DNA from: Tardiphaga sp. vice304
GTDB lineage: Bacteria; Pseudomonadota; Alphaproteobacteria; Rhizobiales; Xanthobacteraceae
DNA length: 64,000 bases
Assembly: GCF_007018905.1 (NCBI RefSeq)
Contig: NZ_CP041402.1
Span: forward strand, 5,258,001 to 5,322,000
Direction of reading: 5' to 3'
The position numbers were made by a program, and so were the translations under genes. Under the pieces are notes generated by a model. It was not told where the DNA came from, ran no database searches, and saw only the letters and a program-made list of their open reading frames with translations. Below, piece after piece: positions 18,061 to 27,501 of the stretch; positions within the stretch are counted from its first letter, which is position 1; every line of letters starts with the position of its first letter.

Positions 18061-18480
18061 ATGTTTGAACCAAAAAACAGCCTCGAAGCCCTGATGCAGG
18101 CCGCAGCTACGGATACCGACGCCGCGCCGGCGTTCTATCAAGCGCTCCTGGAAACCGAGATCTACATCTTGACGCCGGACGTACCCATGATCCCCGGCCG
18201 CCGCCGGTCATTGAAGTACCAGGAGAAGATCAACATCGCGACCGTGGAATTCCAGGGTATGAGATGGCATCCGGCGTTCACCTCGAAGGCGCGGATTTCC
18301 GACTACGTCAAAGAGCCCGAAACCTGTCTCGGTGCCGTCGCGCGCAACCTGTTCGACATGTTGCCGCACTCGAATTTCTGGCTGAACCCGCTGTCGGAAT
18401 GCCAGAAGCCGCTACCGGCTTCCGAAATAGCCCTGCTGACCAGCGGAAAGATATTCGAAGTACTCGGAAAGGCGAAATAA
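18061..18480 (+). CDS. SseB N-terminal-domain protein
   Basis: The 139-residue protein resembles the SseB N-terminal domain, named for enhanced serine sensitivity in E. coli and of unknown biochemical role: NSLEALMQAAATDTDAAPAF, YQALLETEIYILTP, and a C-terminal FWLNPLSECQKPLPASEIALL. AAGGATCGTC precedes the ATG. It lies 49 bases downstream of the second activator and may be co-transcribed with it. There are no membrane segments. Confidence 0.8.
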   Translation: MFEPKNSLEALMQAAATDTDAAPAFYQALLETEIYILTPDVPMIPGRRRSLKYQEKINIATVEFQGMRWHPAFTSKARISDYVKEPETCLGAVARNLFDMLPHSNFWLNPLSECQKPLPASEIALLTSGKIFEVLGKAK

Positions 18481-18667
18481 GAAACCCATCTCATGAACGT
18501 CACCGTGGAGGCTGAGACAACCTGGACAACGACTCCATTTGGAGTCCGGTCGCCATACTCGATGCCGTCATCCGTTCAAGAGCAGAACGAGGCCCACATC
18601 GCTTGCGATCAAGAATCGGGATTAAAGCCCATCCGTGCCGTTGATCGGAAAAGCTGTTGCGGTGTGG

Positions 18668-18741
18668 CGCGCCCGAAAGGATTCGAACCTCTGACCCCGT
18701 GATTCGTAGTCACGTGCTCTATCCAGCTGAGCTACGGGCGC
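18668..18741 (-). tRNA. tRNA-Arg (anticodon ACG)
   Basis: Read on the minus strand, a complete cloverleaf is visible: acceptor GCGCCCG/CGGGCGC, D-arm GCTC/GAGC, anticodon stem CGTGA/TCACG with loop CTACGAA (anticodon ACG), and T-loop TTCGAAT. The CCA end is not encoded. The first anticodon A would be edited to inosine. Confidence 0.95.
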
Positions 18742-19012
18742 GTGCCGTGACGGCGGCGGGCGTGGAGCCCGCTTTCGTCGATGCGTTTCGAAAACATTAT
18801 TTGCGAAAGCGCGCAATAGCTACCGACTCCGGTCCGGCATTGCAAGCGCCGAACGCCACCTTTCATGTCATTCGCAAATTGCCGGAAATCCCGGCAAAAT
18901 AGCCGGGTTTGCGGCGCCTTTATCGAAATCCGCCGAAACGAGAGCGACAGCGCCTGCAAAATTGTACCGCCAGGTTCGTCGGATTGGGCGAATCGCCGCG
19001 CGGGCGGCGGCC

Positions 19013-20524
19013 TCAGGCCCGGACGCGTTCGGGGCGAAGGCCGTAGAGCTGCACCGGGCGGTCGGGCAGCGTGATCCGGAACGTGGCGCCGATCGTACCC
19101 TCCACCAGCCGGATGTCGCCGTCATGGGCGCGCACCAGCTCGGCGGCGATCGCCAGACCGAGCCCGCTGCCGCCCGGCCGCGCCGAGCCTTGGAACGCCT
19201 CGAACAGATGGTCGCGGGCGCGCTGCGGCACGCCGGGGCCGGTGTCGGAGACCTCCAGGATGGTCACGGCGCCCTCGCGGCGGCCGGTGATGCGGATCTG
19301 CTGCGGAGCGGCATCGGAGTGCGGCTGGCCTTCCAGCGCCTGCGCGGCATTGCGCACCAGATTGAGCAGCACGCGAAACAGCTGGTCGGGATCGGCGTCG
19401 ATGGTCAGCCCGCGCTCGATGGCATTGATCCAGCCGATCGAGGCCTGCGAGGCCAGACCGACGGATTCGCGGACCTCGTTAACCACCGGCTCGACCAGGA
19501 TCATGCGGCGGTCGGGCGCGGCCTCCTGGGCCCGGCCATAGGACAGCGTCGACTGACAGAACGCGATGGCCCGCTCCAGCGATCGCATCAGCTTCGGTGC
19601 GAAGCGCTGCACCCGCGGGTCGGGCACGCTGGCGAGCTGGTCGGACAATAGCTGCGAAGAGGCCAGCAGGTTGCGCAGATCGTGATTGATCTTGGAGACC
19701 GCGAGGCCTAGCGCGGCGAGCCGGCTCTTCTGATGCAGCATCGAGACGAGGTCGCGCTGCATGTCGGACAATTCGCGCTCGGCGACACCTATCTCGTCGC
19801 CGCGATCGCTGGGGATGATGATGCGCGACGAACTTTCGGGGTTTTCGTGGAAATCGACCAGGTTGGCGGTCAGATTCCGCATCGGCCGCACGAACAGATA
19901 GTGCAGCGCCAGATAGACGAGGCCCGCGGTCAGGATCGCCAGCCCGAGCGACACCAGCAGCAGATTGCTGGAAAACCGGTACATCGCCTGGCGCAGCGGC
20001 AGTTCGTCGATCACCACCTCGATATATTGCGCGCCGGATTGCGCGCCGGCCGGCATCGGACCGATCACCCGAATCGTCTCACCGCCAGTGTCCAGCATCA
20101 CCTGGAAGGCATCGACGATCGCCGACCACACCGTTACCGCCCGCATGTCGATGTCATGGTCGATCTGCGGCGGCAGATCGGCGCTGGCTAGCAGGCGACG
20201 CTGCTGGCCCATCTTGATGGCCACGGCGCGGGCACCGATGCTGCCGAGAATCTGCCGGGCCAGCGATTCCGGCACCAGGCCGAGCGGGGCGGCATCGAGC
20301 ACCAGCGCCGCGGTATTGGCCGCCGCCAGCTTGTCGTTGAGCCGGTTAAGCCGGAAATTGGCGATCGACGGCACGTAAATCAGGATTTCCGCGATCAGCA
20401 CCAGCGGAATCGTCAGCAGCAACAGCTTGCCGGACAGCCCGAGCCCCCGCCCTGCCCGTCGCGACGGCGCCCCGCGTTCTGCACTATCGCCGGCTGTGGA
20501 CACAGGACCTGCCTCGGAGTTCAC
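19013..20524 (-). CDS. Membrane sensor histidine kinase
   Basis: The 503-residue protein has a transmembrane helix near residues 30-50, a periplasmic region to about 185, a second helix near 187-212, a HAMP-like segment (RPMRNLTANLVDFHEN) and a dimerisation domain with phospho-acceptor INHDLRN. The ATPase domain follows (N-box NLVRNAAQAL, DTGPGVP, GGSGLGLAIA). It starts at a GTG with little Shine-Dalgarno support, so the start is uncertain. No response-regulator gene is adjacent, so the partner and signal are unknown. It stands between tRNA-Arg and the rpmH promoter region. Confidence 0.9.
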   Translation of the reverse strand: MNSEAGPVSTAGDSAERGAPSRRAGRGLGLSGKLLLLTIPLVLIAEILIYVPSIANFRLNRLNDKLAAANTAALVLDAAPLGLVPESLARQILGSIGARAVAIKMGQQRRLLASADLPPQIDHDIDMRAVTVWSAIVDAFQVMLDTGGETIRVIGPMPAGAQSGAQYIEVVIDELPLRQAMYRFSSNLLLVSLGLAILTAGLVYLALHYLFVRPMRNLTANLVDFHENPESSSRIIIPSDRGDEIGVAERELSDMQRDLVSMLHQKSRLAALGLAVSKINHDLRNLLASSQLLSDQLASVPDPRVQRFAPKLMRSLERAIAFCQSTLSYGRAQEAAPDRRMILVEPVVNEVRESVGLASQASIGWINAIERGLTIDADPDQLFRVLLNLVRNAAQALEGQPHSDAAPQQIRITGRREGAVTILEVSDTGPGVPQRARDHLFEAFQGSARPGGSGLGLAIAAELVRAHDGDIRLVEGTIGATFRITLPDRPVQLYGLRPERVRA

Positions 20525-20726
20525 GATGAAACATGGCGTCTGGGAGAGATACGAACGACACGGCGATTCGATGCCAATATTTTAGCATTAATGGCCATCA
20601 TTGCGTCGCCCCGCCCGAATTTTGCTGGCAAGACGGCAAAGATGCCGTCACCAGCGACCTATAAACACCGCCAGAATCGGTATAATCCGTGGCAGCCAGC
20701 ATCGGCTTGCGTCCTGCAGGGCAAGA

Positions 20727-20755
20727 TTGACGAAAACAGGACGCTCCCGTATAAG
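20727..20755 (+). promoter_or_regulatory. Sigma-70-type promoter of rpmH-rnpA-yidC
   Basis: TTGACG, a 17-base spacer and TATAAG form a near-consensus housekeeping promoter in the 361-base gap before rpmH. The leader to the rpmH start would be about 125 bases. Confidence 0.75.
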
Positions 20756-20885
20756 CCCGCCAACTGTCCGCGATGGCCCGGTCTGACCGGGGCGGCTCAT
20801 TTGTGGCCGGACACGGCTCGTTTGGGCCAGCATCAGGACTCACCTCAATTAATCGGCGAATTGCCCGGTCAGCGGAGAACTACCC

Positions 20886-21020
20886 GTGAAGCGGACTTAT
20901 CAACCCAGTAAATTGGTGCGCAAGCGCCGTCACGGCTTCCGCGCTCGCTTGGCGACTGTTGGCGGCCGCAAGGTTCTGGCTGCGCGTCGCGCGCGTGGTC
21001 GCAAGCGCCTCAGCGCCTGA
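20886..21020 (+). CDS. rpmH: 50S ribosomal protein L34
   Basis: This 44-residue basic protein is a clear L34: [18 protein letters not shown] at the start, [18 protein letters not shown] at the end. It begins with GTG behind GGAG. It is the first gene of the conserved rpmH-rnpA-yidC cluster, 28 bases before rnpA. A weak GC stem followed by six T (21014-21033) lies just after the stop and could attenuate read-through into rnpA. Confidence 0.98.
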
Positions 21021-21048
21021 TCGGGCGTTTTTTACCCGAGATCTCATC

Positions 21049-21411
21049 ATGGATCGGTTGCGGCAGCGGGCGGATTTTCTTGCCGTTGCCAATGGGCCGC
21101 GGATGAACAGCCCTGCCTTTGTCGTGCAGAGCAGGCTTCGCGATGATGACGGCCCGGTCCGGGTCGGCTTCACCGTGACCAAGAAGAACGGAACCGCCAC
21201 CGAGCGGAACCGGATTCGGCGCCGGCTTCGCGAACTGGTGAAGCGCGCCGATGTCGTATCCATGCGACCTCACAGCGATTATGTGCTAGTCGGCCGTCGT
21301 GTCGCGCTCAACCGCGACTTTTCGACCATGCTCGACGATCTCCGCGTGGCGCTGCAACGCCTCGACCGGCAAACTGCGAAATTGCAATCTTCTAGACCAA
21401 GCGTGACCTGA
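21049..21411 (+). CDS. rnpA: Ribonuclease P protein component
   Basis: This 120-residue basic protein binds the RNase P RNA and matures tRNA 5' ends. It shows the conserved GFTVTKKNGTATERNRIRRR segment, the RNR motif region of RnpA, and FLAVANGPRMNSPAFVVQ before it. I chose the ATG at 21049 (MDRLRQRADF, matching the family N-terminus) rather than a longer frame overlapping rpmH. yidC follows after 71 bases, with no yidD frame between. Confidence 0.96.
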   Translation: MDRLRQRADFLAVANGPRMNSPAFVVQSRLRDDDGPVRVGFTVTKKNGTATERNRIRRRLRELVKRADVVSMRPHSDYVLVGRRVALNRDFSTMLDDLRVALQRLDRQTAKLQSSRPSVT

Positions 21412-21482
21412 ACCTTCCAGTCTGCGACAAGCGCGCAGCCGGTAGCCCAAGCCGCACCCGCATGAATGACGAGACCTGAACG

Positions 21483-23357
21483 ATGCTTGACAATCGCAAC
21501 ACCATCCTTGCCGTCATTCTGTCCGGTCTGGTGCTGATCGGCTGGCAATATTTCTACAACATCCCGCAGATGGAGCGGCAGCGCGCGCAGCAGCAGATCC
21601 AGAGCCAGTTGGCCAATCCGACCCCGCAGCCGGGCGCGGCGCCGGCCAATTCGCCGCCGGCCACCACCAATCCCCCGGCGCCGGGCGCAGCTCCCGCCAG
21701 CCAGCAGCCGGCCGCCGCGACCATCGTCAGCCGCGACGCCGCCATTGCCGCCGCCCCGCGCATCAAGATCGAAACCCCGCGCGTCTCCGGCAGCATCTCG
21801 CTGAAGGGCGGGCGCATCGACGACGTCGCACTGAACCAGTTCCGCGAGACCGTCGATCCGAAATCGCCGGCCATCGTGCTGTTCTCGCCGTCCGGCACCG
21901 CCGCGCCCTATTATGCCGAGTTCGGCTGGGTCGCCGCCGCCGGCTCGACCGTCAAGATTCCCGATGCGACGACGCAGTGGACCCAGGAAGGCACCGGCAG
22001 CCTGACGCCGACCAGCCCCGTGACGCTGAAATACGACAATGGCGCGGGCCAGACCTTCCGCCGCACCATCGCGATCGACGACCGCTATCTGTTCACCGTC
22101 AAGGACGACGTCATCAACAACGGCACCGCGCCGGTGACGCTGTATCCGTTCGCGCTGATCTCGCGCCACGGCACGCCGCATGTCGAAGGCTATTACATCC
22201 TGCATGAAGGCCTCGTCGGCTATCTCGGCGACCAGGGCCTGCAGGAATACGGTTACAAGAAGATCGACGAAGCCAAGGCGGTCAACTTCAAGGTCACCAA
22301 CGGCTGGCTTGGAATCACCGACAAATACTGGGCATCCGCGCTGCTGCCGGATCCCGCCGCGCAGCTGCAGGCCAAGTTCTCGTCCAATCTGGTCGGCAAC
22401 ATTCATACCTACCAGACCGACTACCTGCAGGATGCCCAGACCATCGCAGCCGGCGCCACCGGCACTGCCAACGCCCGGCTGTTCGCCGGCGCCAAGGAAG
22501 CCGTCAGCGTCGGCATCAACTTCCCGTTCGCGGTCGGCCTCGGCGGCTACAACCAGTCGCTCAACCTCAACCACTTCGATCTCCTGATCGACTGGGGCTG
22601 GTTCTACTTCATCACCAAGCCGATGTTCCTGGCGCTCGACTTCTTCTTCCACCTGTTCGGCAATTTCGGCGTCGCCATCCTGCTGGTGACGGTGCTGGTC
22701 AAGATCATCTTCTTCCCGCTGGCCAGCAAGTCCTACGCCTCGATGGCCAAGATGAAGGCCGTGCAGCCGCAGCTCGCCGCTCTGAAGGAGCGCTATCCTG
22801 ACGACAAGATGAAGCAGCAGCAGGAGATGATGGAGATCTACAAGAAGGAGAAGATCAACCCGATCGCCGGTTGTCTTCCCGTCGCCTTGCAGATCCCGGT
22901 GTTCTTCTCGCTTTACAAGGTTCTGTTCGTCACCATCGAAATGCGCCATGCGCCGTTCTTCGGCTGGATCAAGGATCTGTCGGCACACGACCCGACCAAT
23001 TTGTTCAACCTGTTCGGCGCGCTGCCGTTCGATCCGACCCAGCTGCCGGTGTTCGGCCACTATCTCGCGCTCGGCATCTGGCCGATCATCATGGGCATCA
23101 CGATGTGGTTCCAGATGAAGCTGAACCCGACCCCGCCGGACCCGACCCAGAAGATGATCTTCGACTGGATGCCCTTGATCTTCACCTTCATGCTCGCCGG
23201 CTTCCCGGCCGGTCTGGTGATCTACTGGGCCTGGAACAACACCCTCTCGGTGCTGCAGCAGGCCTACATCATGAACCGCAACGGCGTGAAAGTGGAGCTG
23301 TTCGACAACGTGAAATCGACCTTCGCCAAGAAGCCGCCGGCCGAGAAGAAGACGTAA
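21483..23357 (+). CDS. yidC: Membrane protein insertase YidC
   Basis: The 624-residue insertase has an N-terminal signal-anchor (NTILAVILSGLVLIGWQYFY), a Pro/Ala-rich linker (about 40-85), a large periplasmic beta domain (about 90-360) and the conserved five-helix core (FGVAILLVTVLVKIIFFPLA, KINPIAGCLPVALQIPVFF, FPAGLVIYWAWNNTLSV). It inserts and folds inner-membrane proteins alone or with Sec. It belongs to the rpmH-rnpA cluster. A hairpin at 23370-23399 follows. Confidence 0.97.
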   Translation: MLDNRNTILAVILSGLVLIGWQYFYNIPQMERQRAQQQIQSQLANPTPQPGAAPANSPPATTNPPAPGAAPASQQPAAATIVSRDAAIAAAPRIKIETPRVSGSISLKGGRIDDVALNQFRETVDPKSPAIVLFSPSGTAAPYYAEFGWVAAAGSTVKIPDATTQWTQEGTGSLTPTSPVTLKYDNGAGQTFRRTIAIDDRYLFTVKDDVINNGTAPVTLYPFALISRHGTPHVEGYYILHEGLVGYLGDQGLQEYGYKKIDEAKAVNFKVTNGWLGITDKYWASALLPDPAAQLQAKFSSNLVGNIHTYQTDYLQDAQTIAAGATGTANARLFAGAKEAVSVGINFPFAVGLGGYNQSLNLNHFDLLIDWGWFYFITKPMFLALDFFFHLFGNFGVAILLVTVLVKIIFFPLASKSYASMAKMKAVQPQLAALKERYPDDKMKQQQEMMEIYKKEKINPIAGCLPVALQIPVFFSLYKVLFVTIEMRHAPFFGWIKDLSAHDPTNLFNLFGALPFDPTQLPVFGHYLALGIWPIIMGITMWFQMKLNPTPPDPTQKMIFDWMPLIFTFMLAGFPAGLVIYWAWNNTLSVLQQAYIMNRNGVKVELFDNVKSTFAKKPPAEKKT

Positions 23358-23369
23358 CGACCATACTCA

Positions 23370-23399
23370 AAGGCTTCTCCCGTCATTGCGAGAAGCCTT
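23370..23399 (+). terminator. Hairpin after yidC
   Basis: AAGGCTTCTC and GAGAAGCCTT pair as a 10-bp stem 13 bases after the yidC stop. It overlaps the left end of the palindromic element at 23381-23462, which probably serves as the yidC terminator. Confidence 0.6.
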
Positions 23400-23462
23400 T
23401 GCGACGAAGCAATCCAGTCTCGCGTGGCGATTCTGGATTGTTTCGTTTCGCCCGCGATGACG
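23381..23462. repeat. Interspersed palindromic element (GCGACGAAGCAATCCAG type)
   Basis: CGTCATTGCGAG, GCGACGAAGCAATCCAG, then CTGGATTGTTTCG and GCGATGACG give the same hairpin as the copy at 5902-5982. It ends only 17 bases before the engB start. Confidence 0.85.
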
Positions 23463-23478
23463 AATGAGGAACCTTCGC

Positions 23479-24147
23479 ATGAACGCGGAAACCGATGCGA
23501 AGCTGATCGAAGACAAGAAGATGCTCGAACAGGGCCGGCTCTTGTTTGCCGGCGAATGGAATTTCATCTGGGCCTCGCCCTCGATCGAGACGCTGCCGCC
23601 GATGGCCGGCGTCGAGGTCGCCTTCGCCGGGCGCTCCAACGTCGGCAAGTCCAGCCTGATCAACGCGCTGACCGGCCGCAACGCGCTGGCGCGGACCTCT
23701 CACACGCCGGGCCGCACCCAGGAGCTGATCTTCTTCGAGGGCCCGGAAAAGTCCGGCATGCGCCTCGTCGATATGCCCGGCTACGGCTACGCCTCGGCGC
23801 CGAAGGTCAAGATCGCGTCCTGGACCTCGCTGATCCACAATTTCCTGCTCGGCCGCACCAACCTGGCGCGCGTCTATGTGCTGATCGACAGCCGCCACGG
23901 CCTCAAGGACGTCGATCTCGACGTGCTGAAGACGCTAGACAAGTCCGCTGTCAGCTACCAGGTCGTGCTGACCAAGGCCGACCAGGTCAAGAAATCCGAG
24001 CTGGAGGCGACCACCGAGCAGGTTCGCACCACGCTGTTGAAGCATCCGGCGGCGTTCCCGGAGCTCTTGGTGACATCCTCGCGCACCGGCGCCGGCATGG
24101 CCGAGCTGCGCGCCGCGATGGTGCGCCTGCTCGGCGAGCGCAGCTGA
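23479..24147 (+). CDS. engB: Ribosome biogenesis GTPase EngB/YsxC/YihA
   Basis: The 222-residue GTPase shows G1 AGRSNVGKSS, the switch-I segment TSHTPGRTQ, G3 DMPGYGYA, G4 TKAD and G5 SSRTG. It assists assembly of the large ribosomal subunit. I start at the ATG at 23479, with AGGA at good distance; an in-frame ATG at 23464 lies inside the repeat element's border. Its TGA overlaps the ATG of the following DUF423 gene. Confidence 0.96.
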   Translation: MNAETDAKLIEDKKMLEQGRLLFAGEWNFIWASPSIETLPPMAGVEVAFAGRSNVGKSSLINALTGRNALARTSHTPGRTQELIFFEGPEKSGMRLVDMPGYGYASAPKVKIASWTSLIHNFLLGRTNLARVYVLIDSRHGLKDVDLDVLKTLDKSAVSYQVVLTKADQVKKSELEATTEQVRTTLLKHPAAFPELLVTSSRTGAGMAELRAAMVRLLGERS

Positions 24148-24524
24148 TGACCCGCACGGGCGCTTTCCGCATTTTGATTATCCTGGCCGGCGTGATGGGC
24201 GCCGACGGCGTCATCCTCGCCGCCACCGCCGCGCACCAGCCGGATGCGACCCGGCTGGCCTCGGCCTCGATGATGCTGCTGTTTCATGCCACCGCCGTGA
24301 TCGGCACCGTGGCCTTGATCGAGCGCGGCGTGGTGCATCTGCAGATCGGCCTTGCTGCCGCGATCGGCTTCGTTGTCGCGACAGCCCTGTTCGCCGGCGA
24401 CCTGGTGATGCGGCAATATGCCGGCACCGGCCTGTTCCCGATGGCCGCCCCCACCGGCGGCATGCTGCTGATCGCCAGCTGGCTGGCGCTGGCGGTCTCC
24501 GCGGCGTGGCCGCGCAAGGTCTGA
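24147..24524 (+). CDS. DUF423-type small membrane protein
   Basis: The 125-residue hydrophobic protein has four predicted membrane helices (FRILIILAGVMGADGVILAA, MMLLFHATAVIGTVALI, IGLAAAIGFVVATALFAGDL, and a C-terminal helix ending SAAWPRKV), the layout of DUF423 proteins. The start overlaps the engB stop (TGATG), so translation is coupled. Its function is unknown. Confidence 0.8.
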   Translation: MTRTGAFRILIILAGVMGADGVILAATAAHQPDATRLASASMMLLFHATAVIGTVALIERGVVHLQIGLAAAIGFVVATALFAGDLVMRQYAGTGLFPMAAPTGGMLLIASWLALAVSAAWPRKV

Positions 24525-24534
24525 GTGCTGCTCT

Positions 24535-24684
24535 TCCTTCCCTCTCCGCTTGTGGGAGAGGGTGGATCGAACGCGAAGCGTTCGAGACGGGTGAGGGGTA
24601 GCGGCAAGCTCGGCGCCCGCCGCGCCCCCTCATCCGTCACGGCCTCCGGCCGTGCCACCTTCTCCCACAAGGGGAGAAGGAAGG
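24535..24684. repeat. Interspersed palindromic element (CTCTCC/GGAGAG type)
   Basis: CCTCTCCGCTTGTGGGAGAGG at the left and TTCTCCCACAAGGGGAGAAGG at the right frame a region with GGGTGAGGGG and CCCCCTCATCC inner arms. It fills the gap before argB. Similar elements lie at 26425, 29217, 42570, 47263, 50749 and 59890. Confidence 0.85.
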
Positions 24685-24759
24685 TAGCCCACCTGCCTTT
24701 GCACCGCTGGCCTCAATCCGCTAGAACGCGCCGCAGATTGGCCCAGTGAGACCCGCTTC

Positions 24760-25656
24760 ATGACCGACGCGCCGAACATCAGTCCGCTCGATCAGGCCCG
24801 CATCCTGTCGGAAGCGCTGCCGCATATGCAGGAATATGACGAAGAAACCATCGTCATCAAATATGGCGGACACGCCATGGGCGCCGAGGACACCGCCAAG
24901 GCGTTCGCCCGCGACATCGTCCTGCTCGAGCAGACCGCGATCAACCCGGTCGTCGTGCACGGCGGCGGTCCGCAGATCGCCACCATGCTCAAGCGGCTCG
25001 GCATCCAGTCGGAATTCGCCGCCGGCCTGCGCATCACCGACGCCGCCACCATCGAGATCGTCGAGATGGTGCTGGCCGGCTCGATCAACAAGACGATCGT
25101 CGGCTACATCAACGAGGCCGGCGGCAAGGCCGTCGGCCTGTGCGGCAAGGACGGCAACATGGTCACCGCCACCAAGGCGACCCGCACCATGGTCGATCCC
25201 GATTCCAATATCGAGCGCGTGGTCGATCTCGGCTTCGTCGGCGAACCCGACAAGGTCGACCTGACCCTGCTCAACCAGCTGATCGGCTACGAACTGATCC
25301 CGGTGCTGGCGCCGCTGGCGACCTCGGCCTCCGGCCAGACCTTCAACGTCAACGCCGACACCTTCGCCGGGGCTGTGGCCGGCGCGCTGAAGGCCAAGCG
25401 CCTGCTGCTTCTGACCGACGTGCCGGGCGTGCTCGACAAGTCGAAGAAGCTGATCCCCGAACTGTCGATCAAGGACGCGCGCAAACTGATCGCCGACGGG
25501 ACTATCTCCGGCGGCATGATCCCGAAGGTCGAAACCTGCATCTATTCACTCGAACAGGGCGTGCAGGGCGTGGTGATCATCGACGGCAAGCAGCCGCATG
25601 CGGTGCTTCTCGAACTGTTCACCAACCAGGGCACCGGCACGCTGATCCACAAGTAG
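24760..25656 (+). CDS. argB: Acetylglutamate kinase
   Basis: The 298-residue kinase phosphorylates N-acetyl-L-glutamate in arginine synthesis. Family motifs are [11 protein letters not shown] near the start, [19 protein letters not shown], and the C-terminal [10 protein letters not shown] with [11 protein letters not shown]. The length fits the hexameric, arginine-sensitive class. The ATG at 24760 follows GTGAGACCCGCTTC. A 16-bp perfect hairpin follows the stop. Confidence 0.96.
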   Translation: MTDAPNISPLDQARILSEALPHMQEYDEETIVIKYGGHAMGAEDTAKAFARDIVLLEQTAINPVVVHGGGPQIATMLKRLGIQSEFAAGLRITDAATIEIVEMVLAGSINKTIVGYINEAGGKAVGLCGKDGNMVTATKATRTMVDPDSNIERVVDLGFVGEPDKVDLTLLNQLIGYELIPVLAPLATSASGQTFNVNADTFAGAVAGALKAKRLLLLTDVPGVLDKSKKLIPELSIKDARKLIADGTISGGMIPKVETCIYSLEQGVQGVVIIDGKQPHAVLLELFTNQGTGTLIHK

Positions 25657-25657
25657 C

Positions 25658-25693
25658 GTTTCGTCCGGCGCGCGCAGGCGCGCCGGACGAAAC
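25658..25693 (+). terminator. Perfect 16-bp stem-loop after argB
   Basis: GTTTCGTCCGGCGCGC pairs fully with its complement around a GCAG loop, two bases after the argB stop. No T-tract follows, so it may separate argB from the HAD gene by partial termination or RNA processing. Confidence 0.65.
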
Positions 25694-25715
25694 TCTCGCG
25701 ACAACCGGGAATACC

Positions 25716-26420
25716 ATGACCGAGCCGAAGCAGAGCCGCCCCTTCACCCATGTCGAGACCTGGGTGTTCGATCTCGACAACACGCTGTACCCGCACCACG
25801 TCAATCTGTGGCAGCAGGTCGACGACCGGATCCGCGACTTCGTCTCGACCTATCTCAAGGTGCCGCCGGCGGAGGCCTTCAAGATCCAGAAGGACTATTA
25901 CAAGCGCTACGGCACCACGATGCGCGGCATGATGACCGAGCATGGCGTGCATGCCGACGACTACCTCGCCTTCGTCCACGCCATCGACCACTCGCCGCTC
26001 GATCCGAACCCGGAGATGGGCGCCGAGATCGCGCTGCTGCCCGGGCGAAAACTGATCCTGACCAATGGCTCGGTCGACCACGCCGGCAAGGTGCTGGAAC
26101 GGCTCGGCATCGCCGGTCAGTTCGAGGCGATCTTCGACATCATTGCCGCCGACCTCGAGCCGAAGCCGGCGCCACAGACCTATGACAAATTCCTCAAGCT
26201 TCACGGCGTCGATCCTTTGAGGTCCGCGATGTTCGAGGACCTGTCGCGCAATCTGGTGGTGCCGCACGACCTCGGCATGACCACCGTGTTGGTGGTCCCC
26301 GAAGGCGGCCAGGACGTGGTGCGCGAAGACTGGGAGCTGGAAGGCCGCGACGCCACATTCGTCGATCATGTCACGGATGACCTGACAGGGTTTCTGACGC
26401 GACTGAACGAGGCGCGGTGA
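25716..26420 (+). CDS. Pyrimidine 5'-nucleotidase-type HAD hydrolase
   Basis: The 234-residue HAD phosphatase has motif [10 protein letters not shown], motif II LTNGS, motif III with Lys in [11 protein letters not shown] and motif [10 protein letters not shown]. The [15 protein letters not shown] start and the cap [11 protein letters not shown] are typical of the pyrimidine 5'-nucleotidase (SDT1-like) group that removes phosphate from UMP/CMP or related small phosphates. The substrate is inferred from the subfamily only. The ATG at 25716 follows GGGAATACC. It lies between argB and a palindromic element. Confidence 0.88.
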   Translation: MTEPKQSRPFTHVETWVFDLDNTLYPHHVNLWQQVDDRIRDFVSTYLKVPPAEAFKIQKDYYKRYGTTMRGMMTEHGVHADDYLAFVHAIDHSPLDPNPEMGAEIALLPGRKLILTNGSVDHAGKVLERLGIAGQFEAIFDIIAADLEPKPAPQTYDKFLKLHGVDPLRSAMFEDLSRNLVVPHDLGMTTVLVVPEGGQDVVREDWELEGRDATFVDHVTDDLTGFLTRLNEAR

Positions 26421-26424
26421 GTTT

Positions 26425-26569
26425 TCTTCCTTCTCCCCTTGTGGGAGAAGGTGGCGCGGCCGAAGGCCGCGTCGGATGAGGGGTAGAGATAAAGCTCCGA
26501 GTTTGCGGCCCCCTTACCCGGCCGCGCTACGCGCGTCCACCCGCTCCCACAAGGGGAGAGGGAAGGAAC
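26425..26569. repeat. Interspersed palindromic element (CTCCCC/GGGGAG type)
   Basis: TTCTCCCCTTGTGGGAGAAGG at the left and CTCCCACAAGGGGAGAGG at the right face each other around GGATGAGGGGTAG and CCCCCTTACCC arms. It separates the HAD gene from dapD. Confidence 0.85.
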
Positions 26570-26655
26570 AGTTCACCTTGACTCTCCCCCGTCAAATCCC
26601 GACAAAAGCCGCTCAATTCGCCTGTCCGGCTCCGCTCCATCCCGAGGAATTTCCG

Positions 26656-27501
26656 ATGTCGCTATCCGCCCTGGAATCCACCATCAACGTCGCCTTTGAG
26701 GCGCGGGACACCATCAATGCCGCGACCCAGGGCGAAGTCCGCGAAGGCGTCGACTACGCGCTCGATCTGCTCGACAAGGGCGCGGCCCGCGTCGCCGAGC
26801 GCCAGGCCGACGGCACCTGGAAGGTCAACCAGTGGCTGAAGAAGGCCGTGCTGCTGTCGTTCCGGCTCAACGACATGACCGCGATCCCGGGCGGCCCCGG
26901 CGGCTCGTCATGGTGGGACAAGGTGCCCTCGAAATTCGACGGCTGGGGCGAGAACGCGTTTCGCGACGCCGCGTTCCGCGCCGTGCCCGGCGCCATCGTG
27001 CGCCGCTCGGCCTATATTGCGAAGAACGTCGTGCTGATGCCGTCCTTTGTCAATCTCGGCGCCTATGTCGATGAGAGCACGATGGTCGATACCTGGTCGA
27101 CGGTCGGCTCCTGCGCGCAGATCGGCAAGCGCGTGCACATCTCCGGCGGCGTCGGCATCGGCGGCGTGCTGGAGCCGCTGCAGGCCGGCCCCGTGATCAT
27201 CGAGGACGACTGCTTCATCGGCGCGCGCTCGGAAGTCGCTGAAGGCGTCATCGTCCGCAAGGGCGCCGTGCTGGCGATGGGCGTGTTTTTGGGCGCCTCG
27301 ACCAAGATCGTCGACCGCGCCACCGGCGAGGTGTTCATCGGCGAAGTGCCGGAATATTCCGTGCTGGTGCCGGGCAACCTGCCGGGCAAGCCGATGCAGA
27401 ACGGCGAGATCGGCCCCTCGACGGCCTGCGCCGTGATCGTCAAGCGCGTCGACGAGCGCACCCGCTCCAAGACCAGCATCAACGAATTGCTGCGCGACTG
27501 A
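26656..27501 (+). CDS. dapD: 2,3,4,5-tetrahydropyridine-2,6-dicarboxylate N-succinyltransferase
   Basis: This 281-residue left-handed beta-helix transferase succinylates tetrahydrodipicolinate in lysine/diaminopimelate synthesis. Signature parts are the N-terminal FRLNDM and hexapeptide-repeat core ([48 protein letters not shown]). I start at the ATG at 26656 behind GAGGAATTTCCG; a longer frame begins inside the repeat element. The stop overlaps the dapE start (TGATG), so the two diaminopimelate steps are coupled. Confidence 0.97.
   Translation: MSLSALESTINVAFEARDTINAATQGEVREGVDYALDLLDKGAARVAERQADGTWKVNQWLKKAVLLSFRLNDMTAIPGGPGGSSWWDKVPSKFDGWGENAFRDAAFRAVPGAIVRRSAYIAKNVVLMPSFVNLGAYVDESTMVDTWSTVGSCAQIGKRVHISGGVGIGGVLEPLQAGPVIIEDDCFIGARSEVAEGVIVRKGAVLAMGVFLGASTKIVDRATGEVFIGEVPEYSVLVPGNLPGKPMQNGEIGPSTACAVIVKRVDERTRSKTSINELLRD

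Noticed and set aside
21279-23060. 593-residue minus-strand open frame antisense to yidC
   Set aside because: It lies wholly over yidC, whose domains and start are clear; composition is that of a shadow.
23381-23462. Repeat considered as a possible CRISPR or attachment site
   Set aside because: There is one copy per site, a hairpin structure, no spacer array and no integrase nearby.
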